From a virus: DNA of 32,536 nucleotides. A program made the translations under genes and the position numbers. The DNA is taken from positions 1-32,536 of IMG/VR virus record IMGVR_UViG_3300025292_000011; one strand, given 5' to 3'. Shown here piece after piece: positions 22,491-31,809 of this stretch. A model generated the notes under the pieces. That model did no database searches. It worked only from the letters and a program-made list of their open reading frames with translations, and was not told where the DNA came from. The number at the start of each line of letters is the position of its first letter. Positions within the stretch are counted from its first letter, which is position 1.

Positions 22491-22699
22491 TTTTGCGATT
22501 GATTTGTGATAGAATTAATCATATCTTCTTCTGTTGCTACGAACGGCAATTCATCAGCCATGAATCGGAAATTTCGCTCTTCTTCATTAACTAATGCAAC
22601 AATACGTCGTGCATAATAATGTTCTTCAATTGAGCGAGTAGGTAATCCAATTGTTGGATTTTTAAATTGTAAGTGTGATGATTTTAAAATAATATTCAT
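22484..22699 (-). CDS. Hypothetical protein, 71 residues
   Basis: Starts MNIILKSSHLQFKNPTIG and continues 'SIEEHYYARRIVALVNEEER', a charged helical protein. ATG follows AAGGAGGATATT, which lies inside the end of the preceding fibre gene (stop at 22702), so the two are coupled. It might act as a fibre chaperone by position alone; no family is recognised. Confidence 0.5.
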   Translation of the reverse strand: MNIILKSSHLQFKNPTIGLPTRSIEEHYYARRIVALVNEEERNFRFMADELPFVATEEDMINSITNQSQNK

Positions 22700-22701
22700 T
22701 A

Positions 22702-24024
22702 TTAAATATCCTCCTTAAATTCTACTGATTCTGAAAACTCTTCTACTTCATACATATATGTCTCGCCTGTCCAAGATTCTCCATTTTCTTTTACAGTACC
22801 TTTCATATACCAATCTTGTACACTGTCATCATTTCGTGTTCCAATTACTAACGCCTTATACTCTCCTGCTTTTTCACATGTGACAAATAATTTATTGTCA
22901 ATTACTTCTCCGTAAGCTCTGCCAAAATGTTTATTTGGGTTAACCCATACATCTACATTCGTATTAAGATATTTGAAATAATCTGATAGCTCAATTTCTA
23001 CAGTTTCACCGTCTTTACTAGCAGTAATTGAATAGCGATAGAGCGTGTCTCCTGCTGTAGGGGATTCTACGCACCCATATCTTAATCTGTGAGTGTCTTT
23101 TTTCTCTGGGTGAGGGTAGGGAATTTCAAAAGTTTTTGTTCCTTGAACGGCAAAGTTTCCCGGAACTGTCCAATCCCTAGTGCCGTCAGCAGAAGCATAT
23201 GTTACGCCAAGTGTACCTACTCCGAAATTCACCGCCTTAGCTCCCATACCTAGAGCAAACCCACCATTAGTTCCTTCTGCCCCATTACCTAAAGCAAAAG
23301 AAGAGTGCCCATTGGTGCTCGTAGCCTTTGAACTATTGCCGAGCGCTGTGCTTCTTGAATTAGCTACAGTATTTAGACCTAATGCCGATGAACCTGCATC
23401 TAAGGCATTAGCATTAAATCCTAAAGCAGTTGCTCCATTAGCGACTGCTTTAGCGTCATAACCTAGAGCTAAAGCAGGGGCAGTAATTATATTGTAAACA
23501 GATGATAAAGCATTTGCAGTGGGGGCTAGAGTAGTAGAGTTACTTTGATAAGAGTCTATTAAATCTACTCCACCGAGTTTTTCCCAAGTAGTCCAAGTTG
23601 CATTAGGATATTGAGTACGTCTTACTAATAGATTTTTACCTCCCAACTCGTTGCTGTAAGGAGTGTAAATTTGAGCGCTTCCACCTGACATGTGTGCGTG
23701 AGTAGTCGTTACAGTGCCATAATTAGGGAAACCATTTTGCTCATTACGCACAAACATTACTGATACACCAATCGGATAATCACTTATTGGGTCTGTTATG
23801 TTTCTTACATATTCACCTAAATAGTTAACTTGTCCCGTTGTTGTATTATGCGGATTGTTCTTGTTTTGAATGTGTCCATTTACCTTTTCATCTATGACTT
23901 TTCCTTGATTGGCAGAAAGGGGTTTATTCGTGTCTGTTGAAGTAGTATTATTAATTACATCAGTTGATGCCAAAGCATTAAAATTTAAATTTTCTCTTGA
24001 AACCTGATTACCTTTATAAGTCAT
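22702..24024 (-). CDS. Tail fibre with pyocin-knob-like region and YadA-type head repeats
   Basis: The start is taken at ATG 24024 (MTYKGNQVSREN), with TGAGGTG upstream; 440 residues. 'TNKPLSANQGKVIDEKV' is the trimer motif also in the next fibre. 'YPIGVSVMFVRNEQNGFPNY' with 'QIYTPYSNELGGKNLLVRRT' is a knob-like domain. Residues about 180-275 are head repeats of the YadA kind (A-ALG-NANA, SSALG, STALG, SSFALGNGAEG). 'FEIPYPHPEKKDTHRLRYGC' with 'VESPTAGDTLYRY' opens a C-terminal domain known from other phage fibres. It probably forms a trimeric adhesin-like fibre tip. Confidence 0.75.
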   Translation of the reverse strand: MTYKGNQVSRENLNFNALASTDVINNTTSTDTNKPLSANQGKVIDEKVNGHIQNKNNPHNTTTGQVNYLGEYVRNITDPISDYPIGVSVMFVRNEQNGFPNYGTVTTTHAHMSGGSAQIYTPYSNELGGKNLLVRRTQYPNATWTTWEKLGGVDLIDSYQSNSTTLAPTANALSSVYNIITAPALALGYDAKAVANGATALGFNANALDAGSSALGLNTVANSRSTALGNSSKATSTNGHSSFALGNGAEGTNGGFALGMGAKAVNFGVGTLGVTYASADGTRDWTVPGNFAVQGTKTFEIPYPHPEKKDTHRLRYGCVESPTAGDTLYRYSITASKDGETVEIELSDYFKYLNTNVDVWVNPNKHFGRAYGEVIDNKLFVTCEKAGEYKALVIGTRNDDSVQDWYMKGTVKENGESWTGETYMYEVEEFSESVEFKEDI

Positions 24025-24054
24025 ATTTTTCACCTCATTTTAAATATTTATCGC

Positions 24055-25791
24055 TTATGATGTAGCATACAAATCCACGTACATTTCTCCGCCACCAACA
24101 TCCTGATTATTAATCAAAACAGAATCTATATTCCATGTTCCATTGTTGAGATTTGTTATAATTATATTATCTGTATATAACCCTCCTACTGGATAGCTTC
24201 TTATTTTTATTCCATTCATGATTATTGTTCCGGGTGTGGAATGGAAAACGAATTTTGGCTCAAACGGAACTATTGTGTTTATGTGATGAGTACCATTCGC
24301 TATTACTGGACGTATTGTATTCTTTTGAAAATGACTTGTCTTACCAGTTGATATTGCTCTAATGTTGGCGGCCATTTGGTCTCCTGTTGCATCTGCACTT
24401 GTTGGAACACCCTTATCGGTAATAGCAGATGCTATTTTGGCGTTTTTATCACCGAACAAGGTAAAAAGCTTATCATAGTCCACATCATTTAATATACGTC
24501 TCCATTCACCCCAAGCAATAGAAGTTCCTTGTCCAATACCGGTTCTAACTTGCATATGACTATTGGTACTTCTAATAGTTTGATTGATTACATCTGCTGA
24601 AACTGTAACCGTTAATGAACTCCAATATGACTCTGCGCTACCACCGTTAATAACAGTTCCACCTAAAGAATATATACCCGGAGTTACATAGGTATTCAGG
24701 TCTGCTCCTTCAACTCGATTCATAACATGTTTAAAGTCCATTGACCATGAAGACCAAGATACTTCGCTAACTGAGGTTCTATAAAACACCCCGTCATCAT
24801 GATAGGCTACTTGTTTTACTTCTCCGCCTGACCTGTCATCCCATGCAATAATTGTTTGCACTGCTGAATATTGAGAAAGATTACGGGCTTGAGGCAACCC
24901 TAACTTAACATTAGATTTAAATTCATAAAGTGTTCTCTTCTTGTTATTCTCCCAGTACCATCTAGGAATCTGAACTTCATCTCTAGAATCTATCACTTCA
25001 TTTTTACCGAGAATTTTCTTCCAAGTTTCTTTCTGTCCCAGAGTAAAATGCACATCGCCATCGTTTTTATGATTGTTTACCACTACCGCTAAGTCGTTGG
25101 TATTATCATGCAATATCTTACCCTGTTTAGCTGAAAGTGATTTCGTAGCGTCTGTGGAATTCAAACTATCAATAATTTGTATTCCGCCATTATTTAATAC
25201 ATCCCATACTTCTTGGGCGAATTTATCAAGAGTGATAGAGTCACTTGTGATTAAAGTTCCGCTAATAGTAGTTGTTAAATCTGGGATGCTTTTAAAAACT
25301 ACCACAACTACATTATTATTTGCTTGTACCACAATAGGGTTGTCTGGTATTGTGAATGTAGTTCTTGAGATTGTATACGATTCAGGATTTAGATATACGC
25401 CATTATGAAAGGCAATAACAGAATCTTTAACTGGGTCATAAGCTCTCGTTGGAAGAGTCCATTCTTTTTGATTGTCTGCTGTAGTTTCTAATGGGAATGC
25501 TTTGGCTTCAGTTGTACCACCTTTGTTTCCTGCATTTGCAATCTGTTCTATCATTTCTCGTAGAGTTTTACCCATATTAGCTGATAAAGCCTCTGTCGTA
25601 CTGGTCGATACTAATGAGTTCTCTACTACCGTTTCACCTTGTAATAGCTGATTTCCTTCTTCTGTGCCCACCCATACTTTATGGGCAGTTTTATCTCGTT
25701 TATAACTATAAGCAGGTTCACCTTTTTTTAAGAGGGGAATCTCATCTTCATAGCCTTGGAATAATTGTATTTCTCTTCCTTTTGTTGACAT
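24055..25791 (-). CDS. Tail fibre with pyocin-knob-like domain
   Basis: A 578-residue protein. The N-terminus 'REIQLFQGYEDEIPLLKKGE' is the baseplate-attachment segment common to Gram-positive phage fibres (LxxG...P.LxxGE.a). 'LSANMGKTL' and 'LSAKQGKILHD' are trimerisation linkers. 'GADLNTYVTPGIYSLGG' with 'MQVRTGIGQGTSIAWGEWRR' forms a knob domain. 'ITDKGVPTSADATGDQMAA' is shared with the 17886 fibre, and the C-terminus is a beta-sandwich ('PRVIAN'-like start). ATG start behind AAAGGAGG. It is probably the main receptor-binding fibre. Confidence 0.75.
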   Translation of the reverse strand: MSTKGREIQLFQGYEDEIPLLKKGEPAYSYKRDKTAHKVWVGTEEGNQLLQGETVVENSLVSTSTTEALSANMGKTLREMIEQIANAGNKGGTTEAKAFPLETTADNQKEWTLPTRAYDPVKDSVIAFHNGVYLNPESYTISRTTFTIPDNPIVVQANNNVVVVVFKSIPDLTTTISGTLITSDSITLDKFAQEVWDVLNNGGIQIIDSLNSTDATKSLSAKQGKILHDNTNDLAVVVNNHKNDGDVHFTLGQKETWKKILGKNEVIDSRDEVQIPRWYWENNKKRTLYEFKSNVKLGLPQARNLSQYSAVQTIIAWDDRSGGEVKQVAYHDDGVFYRTSVSEVSWSSWSMDFKHVMNRVEGADLNTYVTPGIYSLGGTVINGGSAESYWSSLTVTVSADVINQTIRSTNSHMQVRTGIGQGTSIAWGEWRRILNDVDYDKLFTLFGDKNAKIASAITDKGVPTSADATGDQMAANIRAISTGKTSHFQKNTIRPVIANGTHHINTIVPFEPKFVFHSTPGTIIMNGIKIRSYPVGGLYTDNIIITNLNNGTWNIDSVLINNQDVGGGEMYVDLYATS

Positions 25792-25804
25792 TCAACTACC
25801 TCCT

Positions 25805-26497
25805 TTAAAAATCTCCGCCATAGTAGCTGTAGTTAGAAGGTTTCCTTGGTATATCAAAAAATCCTCCATGAAGACTATTTAATCTGTACCATACTTCATC
25901 TTCTGTATCATAGTATTCTAGTTCTCTATCTTTATTTAGACGAGTTCCATGTCCTTGATACTCTAGACCAATATGCTCTACTATGTCATTTTGCATATAA
26001 TTGATATTTATCCTTGCGTCATTATCTAGAGGGATTAAACCATGAGGGACACCTATTTCATCTCTTTTTACAGAGGAAAGGTATCTTTCGTAGATATCAT
26101 TTATTTGTTTTGTAATACTTATAGCAGTATTTAAATCACTTGTTATTTCTGTTCTTACAAAAATTTTATATTTTTTCAGTCTTATGTTATTCCCATCTAT
26201 GGTAACCGTGGGTCTGACAGAATAATCCATTCTAGCGGTTAACAGATTGTTAGGGAATATTAATTTTATGTATTTTACTCCGTTAATTATCTCTATTGTG
26301 GAAGATGAAATCATATAAACGCTATCATCTGAACCTGTAAGAGCTAATCTCATACTAGAGAATCTGCCCATATCAATATCGTATCTATTTTCATATAATC
26401 TTACAAAAATATGAGCAGGGGTATTACCACTATAAAATAGCAAATCAGTTGTTTTAAAAATATCTCCTATATCTATTGGAACTTTATAATCTTGCAA
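25805..26497 (-). CDS. Baseplate/minor tail protein, BppU-related
   Basis: The start is taken at TTG 26497 (MQDYKVPIDIGDIFK) because CGGAGG lies just upstream; the frame's ATG at 26542 lies inside the upstream gene. The 230-residue protein begins with a beta domain ('YENRYDIDMGRFSSMRLALT'), followed by the linker 'EIGVPHGLIPLDNDARINI', the 'GVA.LN' collar motif also seen in the BppU-like gene before it. It ends Tyr/Ser-rich. It probably sits between baseplate and fibre. Confidence 0.6.
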   Translation of the reverse strand: MQDYKVPIDIGDIFKTTDLLFYSGNTPAHIFVRLYENRYDIDMGRFSSMRLALTGSDDSVYMISSSTIEIINGVKYIKLIFPNNLLTARMDYSVRPTVTIDGNNIRLKKYKIFVRTEITSDLNTAISITKQINDIYERYLSSVKRDEIGVPHGLIPLDNDARININYMQNDIVEHIGLEYQGHGTRLNKDRELEYYDTEDEVWYRLNSLHGGFFDIPRKPSNYSYYGGDF

Positions 26498-26513
26498 AAT
26501 AAAAACCTCCGAT

Positions 26514-27671
26514 CTATTCAAAATCTGTCGGGAGAACAACAAAGTTTTGAATATAATCCAATCCTGTCATTGTTTGATAATAAGCAGTATAATATCCTGC
26601 TGTTGTTACTTTTATAGAGTTACTAGGTAAAGGAATCCCGTTAGTGTGGAAGTATTCTAACTGATGTGTTCCTTCTGCAATTTTTCTAATTTGGAACTCT
26701 GTGTCAGATAAGAATGACACAACGCCTTCTTCTATATAAATCTCAACATCAGGTGGTTTAATTTGTCCCTTATCTACAACTATTTTCTTCAAGTATTCGT
26801 TGCCTTGTTCATCTTTATAAAATATAGTAAACATGCCTGTTCTATCTACTTTAAATGAATTATTTACAACTGAAATACCATCAGTCATAAAGTAAGAAAT
26901 ATTCTTATTTCCAAATTGCCGTTTTATGTCGCTTGGAGAGCCTTCTCCTGTGAAATGAAGAGAAACAATACTTTCGGATGCGATAGTGTCTAGTATTAAT
27001 CTTTGCACATCTGTGGCTGAATAAGTTGGCATTCCTACATATTGATATTTACCATCAGGAGTTTCATACTGTCCCATACCTTCATTATTAATACGCCATT
27101 TGTGAGCGCCTGTTAAATAAACCGTTTGTTTAAGGTGTCTTTCAATAGAAAGAGGGATTTGAGATTCTGTTAGTTTACTGTCCGAGTTTAAAGTTGCGAC
27201 ACCATTGGGAGCGCCTTTTTCTGATTGCTTAACAGTATCAGTAACATTTCTTTCTAATTCATTTATTTTGTTTTGCAAGTCTTGAATAAGCTCAAATATT
27301 GTAGTATCGCTATCATTTAAACTATCGAAAAATCTTACTTTAAAAGGTTGAACTGAAACTTGACCATTCCCGTCAGTTATTGTGAGGATAAGATTATAAA
27401 TTCCAACTTCGATCATATGGATAGCTTCAAAAACAAATACAACAATTTTACCTGTGTCCGTGTCTTCAAATTTACATAAGCTCCGCAAGGTTAGTCCACT
27501 TGGCATAATAATAGTCATTTCTGCTTCAGACATATTGTCTAAATTATAAATAACACTGTTATCATGAACTCTGAGTTTTAATATAGAAGTATCTCCACGT
27601 CTAAATACAGGAGTCCTAGATGAATAAATAAATTTCAAATCGACATCTAATAAATATTCATTTTTAAACAA
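26514..27671 (-). CDS. BppU-like baseplate upper protein
   Basis: TTG start behind AAAGGTGAT, 385 residues. N-terminal BppU domain (about 1-115): 'YLLDVDLKFIYSSRTPVFRR', 'GDTSILKLRVHDN', 'GIYNLILTITDGNGQ'. A short coiled coil ('DLQNKINELERNVTDTVKQS') leads to 'KGAPNGVATLNSDSKLTESQ', the connector motif, and then to two Ig-like beta domains ('FKVDRTGMFTIFYKDEQGNE', 'IKVTTAGYYTAYYQTMTG'). It links fibres to the siphophage baseplate. The partial + gene at 1-715 shares the N-terminal domain. Confidence 0.75.
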   Translation of the reverse strand: MFKNEYLLDVDLKFIYSSRTPVFRRGDTSILKLRVHDNSVIYNLDNMSEAEMTIIMPSGLTLRSLCKFEDTDTGKIVVFVFEAIHMIEVGIYNLILTITDGNGQVSVQPFKVRFFDSLNDSDTTIFELIQDLQNKINELERNVTDTVKQSEKGAPNGVATLNSDSKLTESQIPLSIERHLKQTVYLTGAHKWRINNEGMGQYETPDGKYQYVGMPTYSATDVQRLILDTIASESIVSLHFTGEGSPSDIKRQFGNKNISYFMTDGISVVNNSFKVDRTGMFTIFYKDEQGNEYLKKIVVDKGQIKPPDVEIYIEEGVVSFLSDTEFQIRKIAEGTHQLEYFHTNGIPLPSNSIKVTTAGYYTAYYQTMTGLDYIQNFVVLPTDFE

Positions 27672-27683
27672 TGTTTATCACCT

Positions 27684-28139
27684 TTATGTATTTATTTTAT
27701 TATTGAAGTGCTCGATAACTTCTTCAAACATTTCACACCATTCGTCATAAGCATCTGCATAATCACCAGAAAGGGTGAAGTCGCCATCGAGCAGTATTTT
27801 AGAAACAATCATGAGCATATCTTTATTAGATTCGTTACATTCAATTGAGAATTCTTCACACATTAATTCATTGATATTCTCATTGATAATTATTGAGTTT
27901 TCTTCTGATATATCTAATTCACCTGTTGAAATATCTCTAAAGACATGTTTACCTTTTTCATCAAACTTAGCATATTCATCAATTAACGCTTGCTTTTCAG
28001 GTTTAACAATTTTATCGTTATGCTCGACGAGAATATTTTTAAATCTAGTACGCATACGTGATTCTTTAGCTTTCAACTCTAAAGAGTGTAAGAGTTGAAT
28101 CAATATTGATAAATGACCATTCTTAAACTTAATATTCAT
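27684..28139 (-). CDS. DUF1617-like phage protein
   Basis: A 151-residue protein that starts 'MNIKFKNGHLSILIQLLHSL' and continues 'LKAKESRMRTRFKNIL', then 'KPEKQALIDEYAKFDEKGKH', the pattern of DUF1617 proteins found between Tal and fibre genes in Bacillus phages (lengths near 150). The C-terminus is acidic. It is probably a tail or baseplate assembly protein; its exact role is unknown. ATG start behind AAGGAGATAAT; the stop lies in the gene-end motif. Confidence 0.65.
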   Translation of the reverse strand: MNIKFKNGHLSILIQLLHSLELKAKESRMRTRFKNILVEHNDKIVKPEKQALIDEYAKFDEKGKHVFRDISTGELDISEENSIIINENINELMCEEFSIECNESNKDMLMIVSKILLDGDFTLSGDYADAYDEWCEMFEEVIEHFNNKINT

Positions 28140-28172
28140 TTATATATTATCTCCTTATCTCCATTATGTATT

Positions 28173-31004
28173 TTATAAACCAATTACTGTAGCATTAGTT
28201 AAATCTAAAATTCCATTTACGACTAATTTAGTATCAATTTCTACACCTTCTTGAGAACCAATCCTCATTACATCTTGTTGATGTTGAATGTACCCACCTG
28301 AACTACCACCAAAATTAATACGTTTAGATTCAGCATTACCGTAATGTTTACCTATATTTAATTCCTTACCTATAAATAAATCTTCATTTATATCTATGTT
28401 CACGCTACTAATATGTCCTGCTGTAATTCTACCTAAATTAGCAGAAATAGCACTTAATTCATTAACATCTAACATATCAACTGTAATACGTAAGGCATTA
28501 ATTTGATCAGCGTCAATAATAATAGCTCTCATAGTTTCTGCACTCAATGAGCCTGTTACTAAACCATTAAAAGTACCTCCGACAGCTTGTAAATTACCAG
28601 TAAATACGCCATCGACACCGTTGAGAGTACCTGCAAAAGTTCCACCAAGGTTATCTACAGTTCCACTAACTCTATCTAAAGTACCTGTAGCAGATTCTAA
28701 GCGACCACTAAACCAAGCATTACCGTTATTATTTATTTGGAATGTAACTTGACCAGATGCGTTATAGCCTTTAATACCATCACCGTCAATTACTACGCCT
28801 TTATTAGTGGAAGGGGAAGTCTTAATAGTTAAGTCTCCAATAATCTCAACTTGACCTGTATTAGCGTCTATATTAAAAGTGCGAACTCCATTGTTATTAA
28901 AGGTTCTTATTCCGTTACCATCAAATTGAACTCCTCGATACTGATTTTCAGTTGTTCTGATATCTATTGCTCCATCGTAAATTCTCAGACCATATTTATA
29001 TATAGACGGATTATCGGGAGAAGGGTAGCGACCTAAATGTACTCGTGGTTTTTCATTTAAATCATAAACGGTCATTAGTGCATTCTGAATGGTCACGACA
29101 CCATCGACATCTTCGATATGTAATTTGTTTCCTAAAATAATTTTACCAAATAATTTTTCTGCAAATACACCATTTTTATTTATTGCAACTGATGCACTTC
29201 TGCCACCATCTGGAGAAATAAACATTACACCATTTTGGATCATTAAAATTGCTTGTGGGTCTAACATGTCAATGGATATTAATCCACGATGATTGAGTAT
29301 TGTTGAATCATTTAACCCACTTTGAATTAATTGAACGCTTGCATCTAAATTTCCATTTATATAATCAGCTAAGGCATTGTTGGCTTCTCGACCTTCATCC
29401 CATTTCCATTTATCGATATTTACTGTTGTAGAAGTATTTGATGCTAAATTTAGTTTTGAAATTAAGTCACTATAATCATCATTCTCTCTTGTTGTATTAG
29501 CTACACTAATTGAGACATCGCCTGACTCATAATTAAATGATATTTCTGTGATTTTTGCACTAACGTCAACGTTCATATCTTTAGATTTAAGAGATAGAAT
29601 ATCGCCAATTGCTAACTTATCTTTATTAAAGTTATGTTCTACGTTAGTCAAAAAGTTTTCAAGAGATAAATTAAGGTTAATAGGGGGTTGCCTTACATCA
29701 TCAAATACAGAATAAGCTTCTTCTAATAAGTCTTCGTCATCAGTAATTGAATCGTTATAGTGTTCACGTTCAATAATATACTCATTCCACTCATCAACTT
29801 GGATTAGTGTAAAATTGTTTTCTACTTTAACGGATTCTCTAAGTTGTTTAATTTGATTCTCAATACTTGTTAACTGACCATTTAAATTATCTATTTGTGA
29901 TTTCTTAGTTGCTATATTTGCTTCAACTGCATTTAACTGTCCATTAATATTTTGCCAATCTGGACGAGAGGGGGCTTCGTCAGTATATGTATAATTAATC
30001 ACATCAATTTGATTCTCTAAGTCATTTTGTTTAACCGTTAATACACTTAGTTCTTGTTCTTGTTGTTGAATTTCATCACGTTTAGTAGTTGCTTGAGAAG
30101 TTAATGAATCGAATTGACCTTGTATTGATTTTAATTTATCTTGATATTTAGTTAATGCGATACATAATTTATCACTCATATAACCATTAGACGATTTAAG
30201 CACATTGTAATTAGCATCGCATTCAAATGGATACATGAAGAATGAAAAGTCCTCAATGAAGTTTGAACCAGTAGGGGAGAGTCGTCTAAATTCTAATCCG
30301 TCCTGACCATACACCTTTAAGCGAGTAACCATATTTTCAGGATCAATATTTAAATCAAAACTCTCTAAATATCTTCCTTCTTTTAACTTCAAACCTTTAT
30401 TTTTACCTATATTCTTAGGATGATGGAATGAAATTTTACGTTGAACTGTATCAAATTTAATTGCCGCATTAAACTTTTCTGCTAAATCAAAAATACATTG
30501 TAATACGTTTGCAGAAGATACTTCGAATGAACGATACTTTAAATCGAAATCAGCATCTACATAATCTAATTTCCAAAATGTTTGAGCGAGCATATCGTTA
30601 GCTAGGTATGATAAGTTTTTTGATGTTTCCTCATAGTCACGAATCAATTTTCCTGCCAACATTATTCCTAAACTATAAGCTTGATATGTAATGCTTTCAA
30701 ATCCATCGTTAGCCATTTGTTTATTTATTTTAAGAATGATGAAATATTCAATTTGATTATCCTTTTTCATACGAATTAGATAGCGTTCTCTCATCTTATT
30801 GACTAATGGATTCTGTACAATTTTATGATTGCGTTCAATTAGTACAGGGATTGATAATGATAACTCATTAATAGCACTAAATTTAATTACCAAACTTTCA
30901 TCAAAGCTATCTTTAATCTTATGTATTGCTGTACGGTCAGGCTTACATAGCCATAGTTCAGGCTTAGTTTTTACATGCTGTACATTAAAATAAGAATACG
31001 ACAA
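28173..31004 (-). CDS. Tail-associated lysin/tail endopeptidase-type protein (Tal, YomG-like)
   Basis: TTG start behind GGTGG, 943 residues, similar in size to SPbeta YomG. The N-terminal 260 residues look like the gp27-like prophage tail domain ('LVIKFSAINELSLSIPV', 'RYLIRMKKDNQIEYFIIL', 'VVSSANVLQCIFDLAEKFNA'-like text). A coiled coil spans about 285-405 ('QLNAVEANIATKKSQIDNLN'). 'FLTNVEHNFNKDKLAIGDIL' starts the shaft-side domain. The C-terminus has short repeats of the 'GTFAGTLNGVDGVFTGNLQA' kind. It forms the trimeric tail tip below Dit; no clear catalytic motif is visible. Confidence 0.8.
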   Translation of the reverse strand: MSYSYFNVQHVKTKPELWLCKPDRTAIHKIKDSFDESLVIKFSAINELSLSIPVLIERNHKIVQNPLVNKMRERYLIRMKKDNQIEYFIILKINKQMANDGFESITYQAYSLGIMLAGKLIRDYEETSKNLSYLANDMLAQTFWKLDYVDADFDLKYRSFEVSSANVLQCIFDLAEKFNAAIKFDTVQRKISFHHPKNIGKNKGLKLKEGRYLESFDLNIDPENMVTRLKVYGQDGLEFRRLSPTGSNFIEDFSFFMYPFECDANYNVLKSSNGYMSDKLCIALTKYQDKLKSIQGQFDSLTSQATTKRDEIQQQEQELSVLTVKQNDLENQIDVINYTYTDEAPSRPDWQNINGQLNAVEANIATKKSQIDNLNGQLTSIENQIKQLRESVKVENNFTLIQVDEWNEYIIEREHYNDSITDDEDLLEEAYSVFDDVRQPPINLNLSLENFLTNVEHNFNKDKLAIGDILSLKSKDMNVDVSAKITEISFNYESGDVSISVANTTRENDDYSDLISKLNLASNTSTTVNIDKWKWDEGREANNALADYINGNLDASVQLIQSGLNDSTILNHRGLISIDMLDPQAILMIQNGVMFISPDGGRSASVAINKNGVFAEKLFGKIILGNKLHIEDVDGVVTIQNALMTVYDLNEKPRVHLGRYPSPDNPSIYKYGLRIYDGAIDIRTTENQYRGVQFDGNGIRTFNNNGVRTFNIDANTGQVEIIGDLTIKTSPSTNKGVVIDGDGIKGYNASGQVTFQINNNGNAWFSGRLESATGTLDRVSGTVDNLGGTFAGTLNGVDGVFTGNLQAVGGTFNGLVTGSLSAETMRAIIIDADQINALRITVDMLDVNELSAISANLGRITAGHISSVNIDINEDLFIGKELNIGKHYGNAESKRINFGGSSGGYIQHQQDVMRIGSQEGVEIDTKLVVNGILDLTNATVIGL

Positions 31005-31008
31005 TTAT

Positions 31009-31803
31009 TTACCACCCACTTTTATATACATATTGATAAGTCATTTCTAACTCAAAATTCCCTGTAAATATTACTTTTGTAGAGTTTTCACCATTGTATT
31101 TATAACCAATTCCGAACTCTAACCAGTCATCGTTATGATTATCGAAAAGGTATCTACCATTCGGTTCGTAAATTGTTTTGATATCCTCATTGGCGCAATC
31201 TACATCAATAATTTCACCGTCTAATAAATCGTTTAATTGAAAGTCGTTAACTAAACTTCCTTCTAAATAAGTTTTAATATTTATATTTCCGTTACCAATT
31301 TTCTTGATTTTCAGATATGGTCTAAAAGTGTCATCACCTTCATTGGATATTTGAGTTTCATAAGTACCTTCTATAGTTTTCTTAAATGTGAAAGGTTGAG
31401 AATACATAAAAGGGGAATTACATCTTATATTAAAAGTAACATGACCATCTAAACACCCATTGTGTAATAAATCAGATGAACCTTCTATCATTGCATACAT
31501 AATTCTGTCTGGATTTGAATCTAACCATAAAGGCTTATAATATTCTTGATCAAACCATCTAACTATTTCACGTAAGTTATCTCTGTCACCCCATTCCTTT
31601 ATAAAAAAAGACATAGGAAAAGAGAGTGGTTCTTCTGCCACTCTCTTAGGATAAGGACTATTTCTACCTGCCACAGCTTTCTCTATAATTTTTCTAGTGG
31701 GGAGGAAGTTTTCTTTATATAATCCACCATCAGGATTCACCATCCTAACACCCATATCTTCACTTGATATCCCGTCATAGGTAAAAAGTGTAGATTCAAG
31801 CAT
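31009..31803 (-). CDS. Distal tail protein Dit (YomH-like)
   Basis: A 264-residue siphovirus Dit. 'FTYDGISSEDMGVRMVNPDG', 'KAVAGRNSPYPKRVAEEPLS', 'FPMSFFIKEWGDRDNLREIV' and 'RWFDQEYYKPLWLDSNPDR' are the usual N-terminal domain features, and 'VTFNIRCNSPFMYSQPF' links to the galectin-like C-terminal domain. It forms the hexameric hub at the tail end on which Tal and the BppU/fibre apparatus assemble. The stop lies in the start region of Tal (GGGTGGTAA used as its ribosome binding site). ATG behind AAAGGATAATG. Confidence 0.88.
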   Translation of the reverse strand: MLESTLFTYDGISSEDMGVRMVNPDGGLYKENFLPTRKIIEKAVAGRNSPYPKRVAEEPLSFPMSFFIKEWGDRDNLREIVRWFDQEYYKPLWLDSNPDRIMYAMIEGSSDLLHNGCLDGHVTFNIRCNSPFMYSQPFTFKKTIEGTYETQISNEGDDTFRPYLKIKKIGNGNINIKTYLEGSLVNDFQLNDLLDGEIIDVDCANEDIKTIYEPNGRYLFDNHNDDWLEFGIGYKYNGENSTKVIFTGNFELEMTYQYVYKSGW

Positions 31804-31809
31804 ATAACA

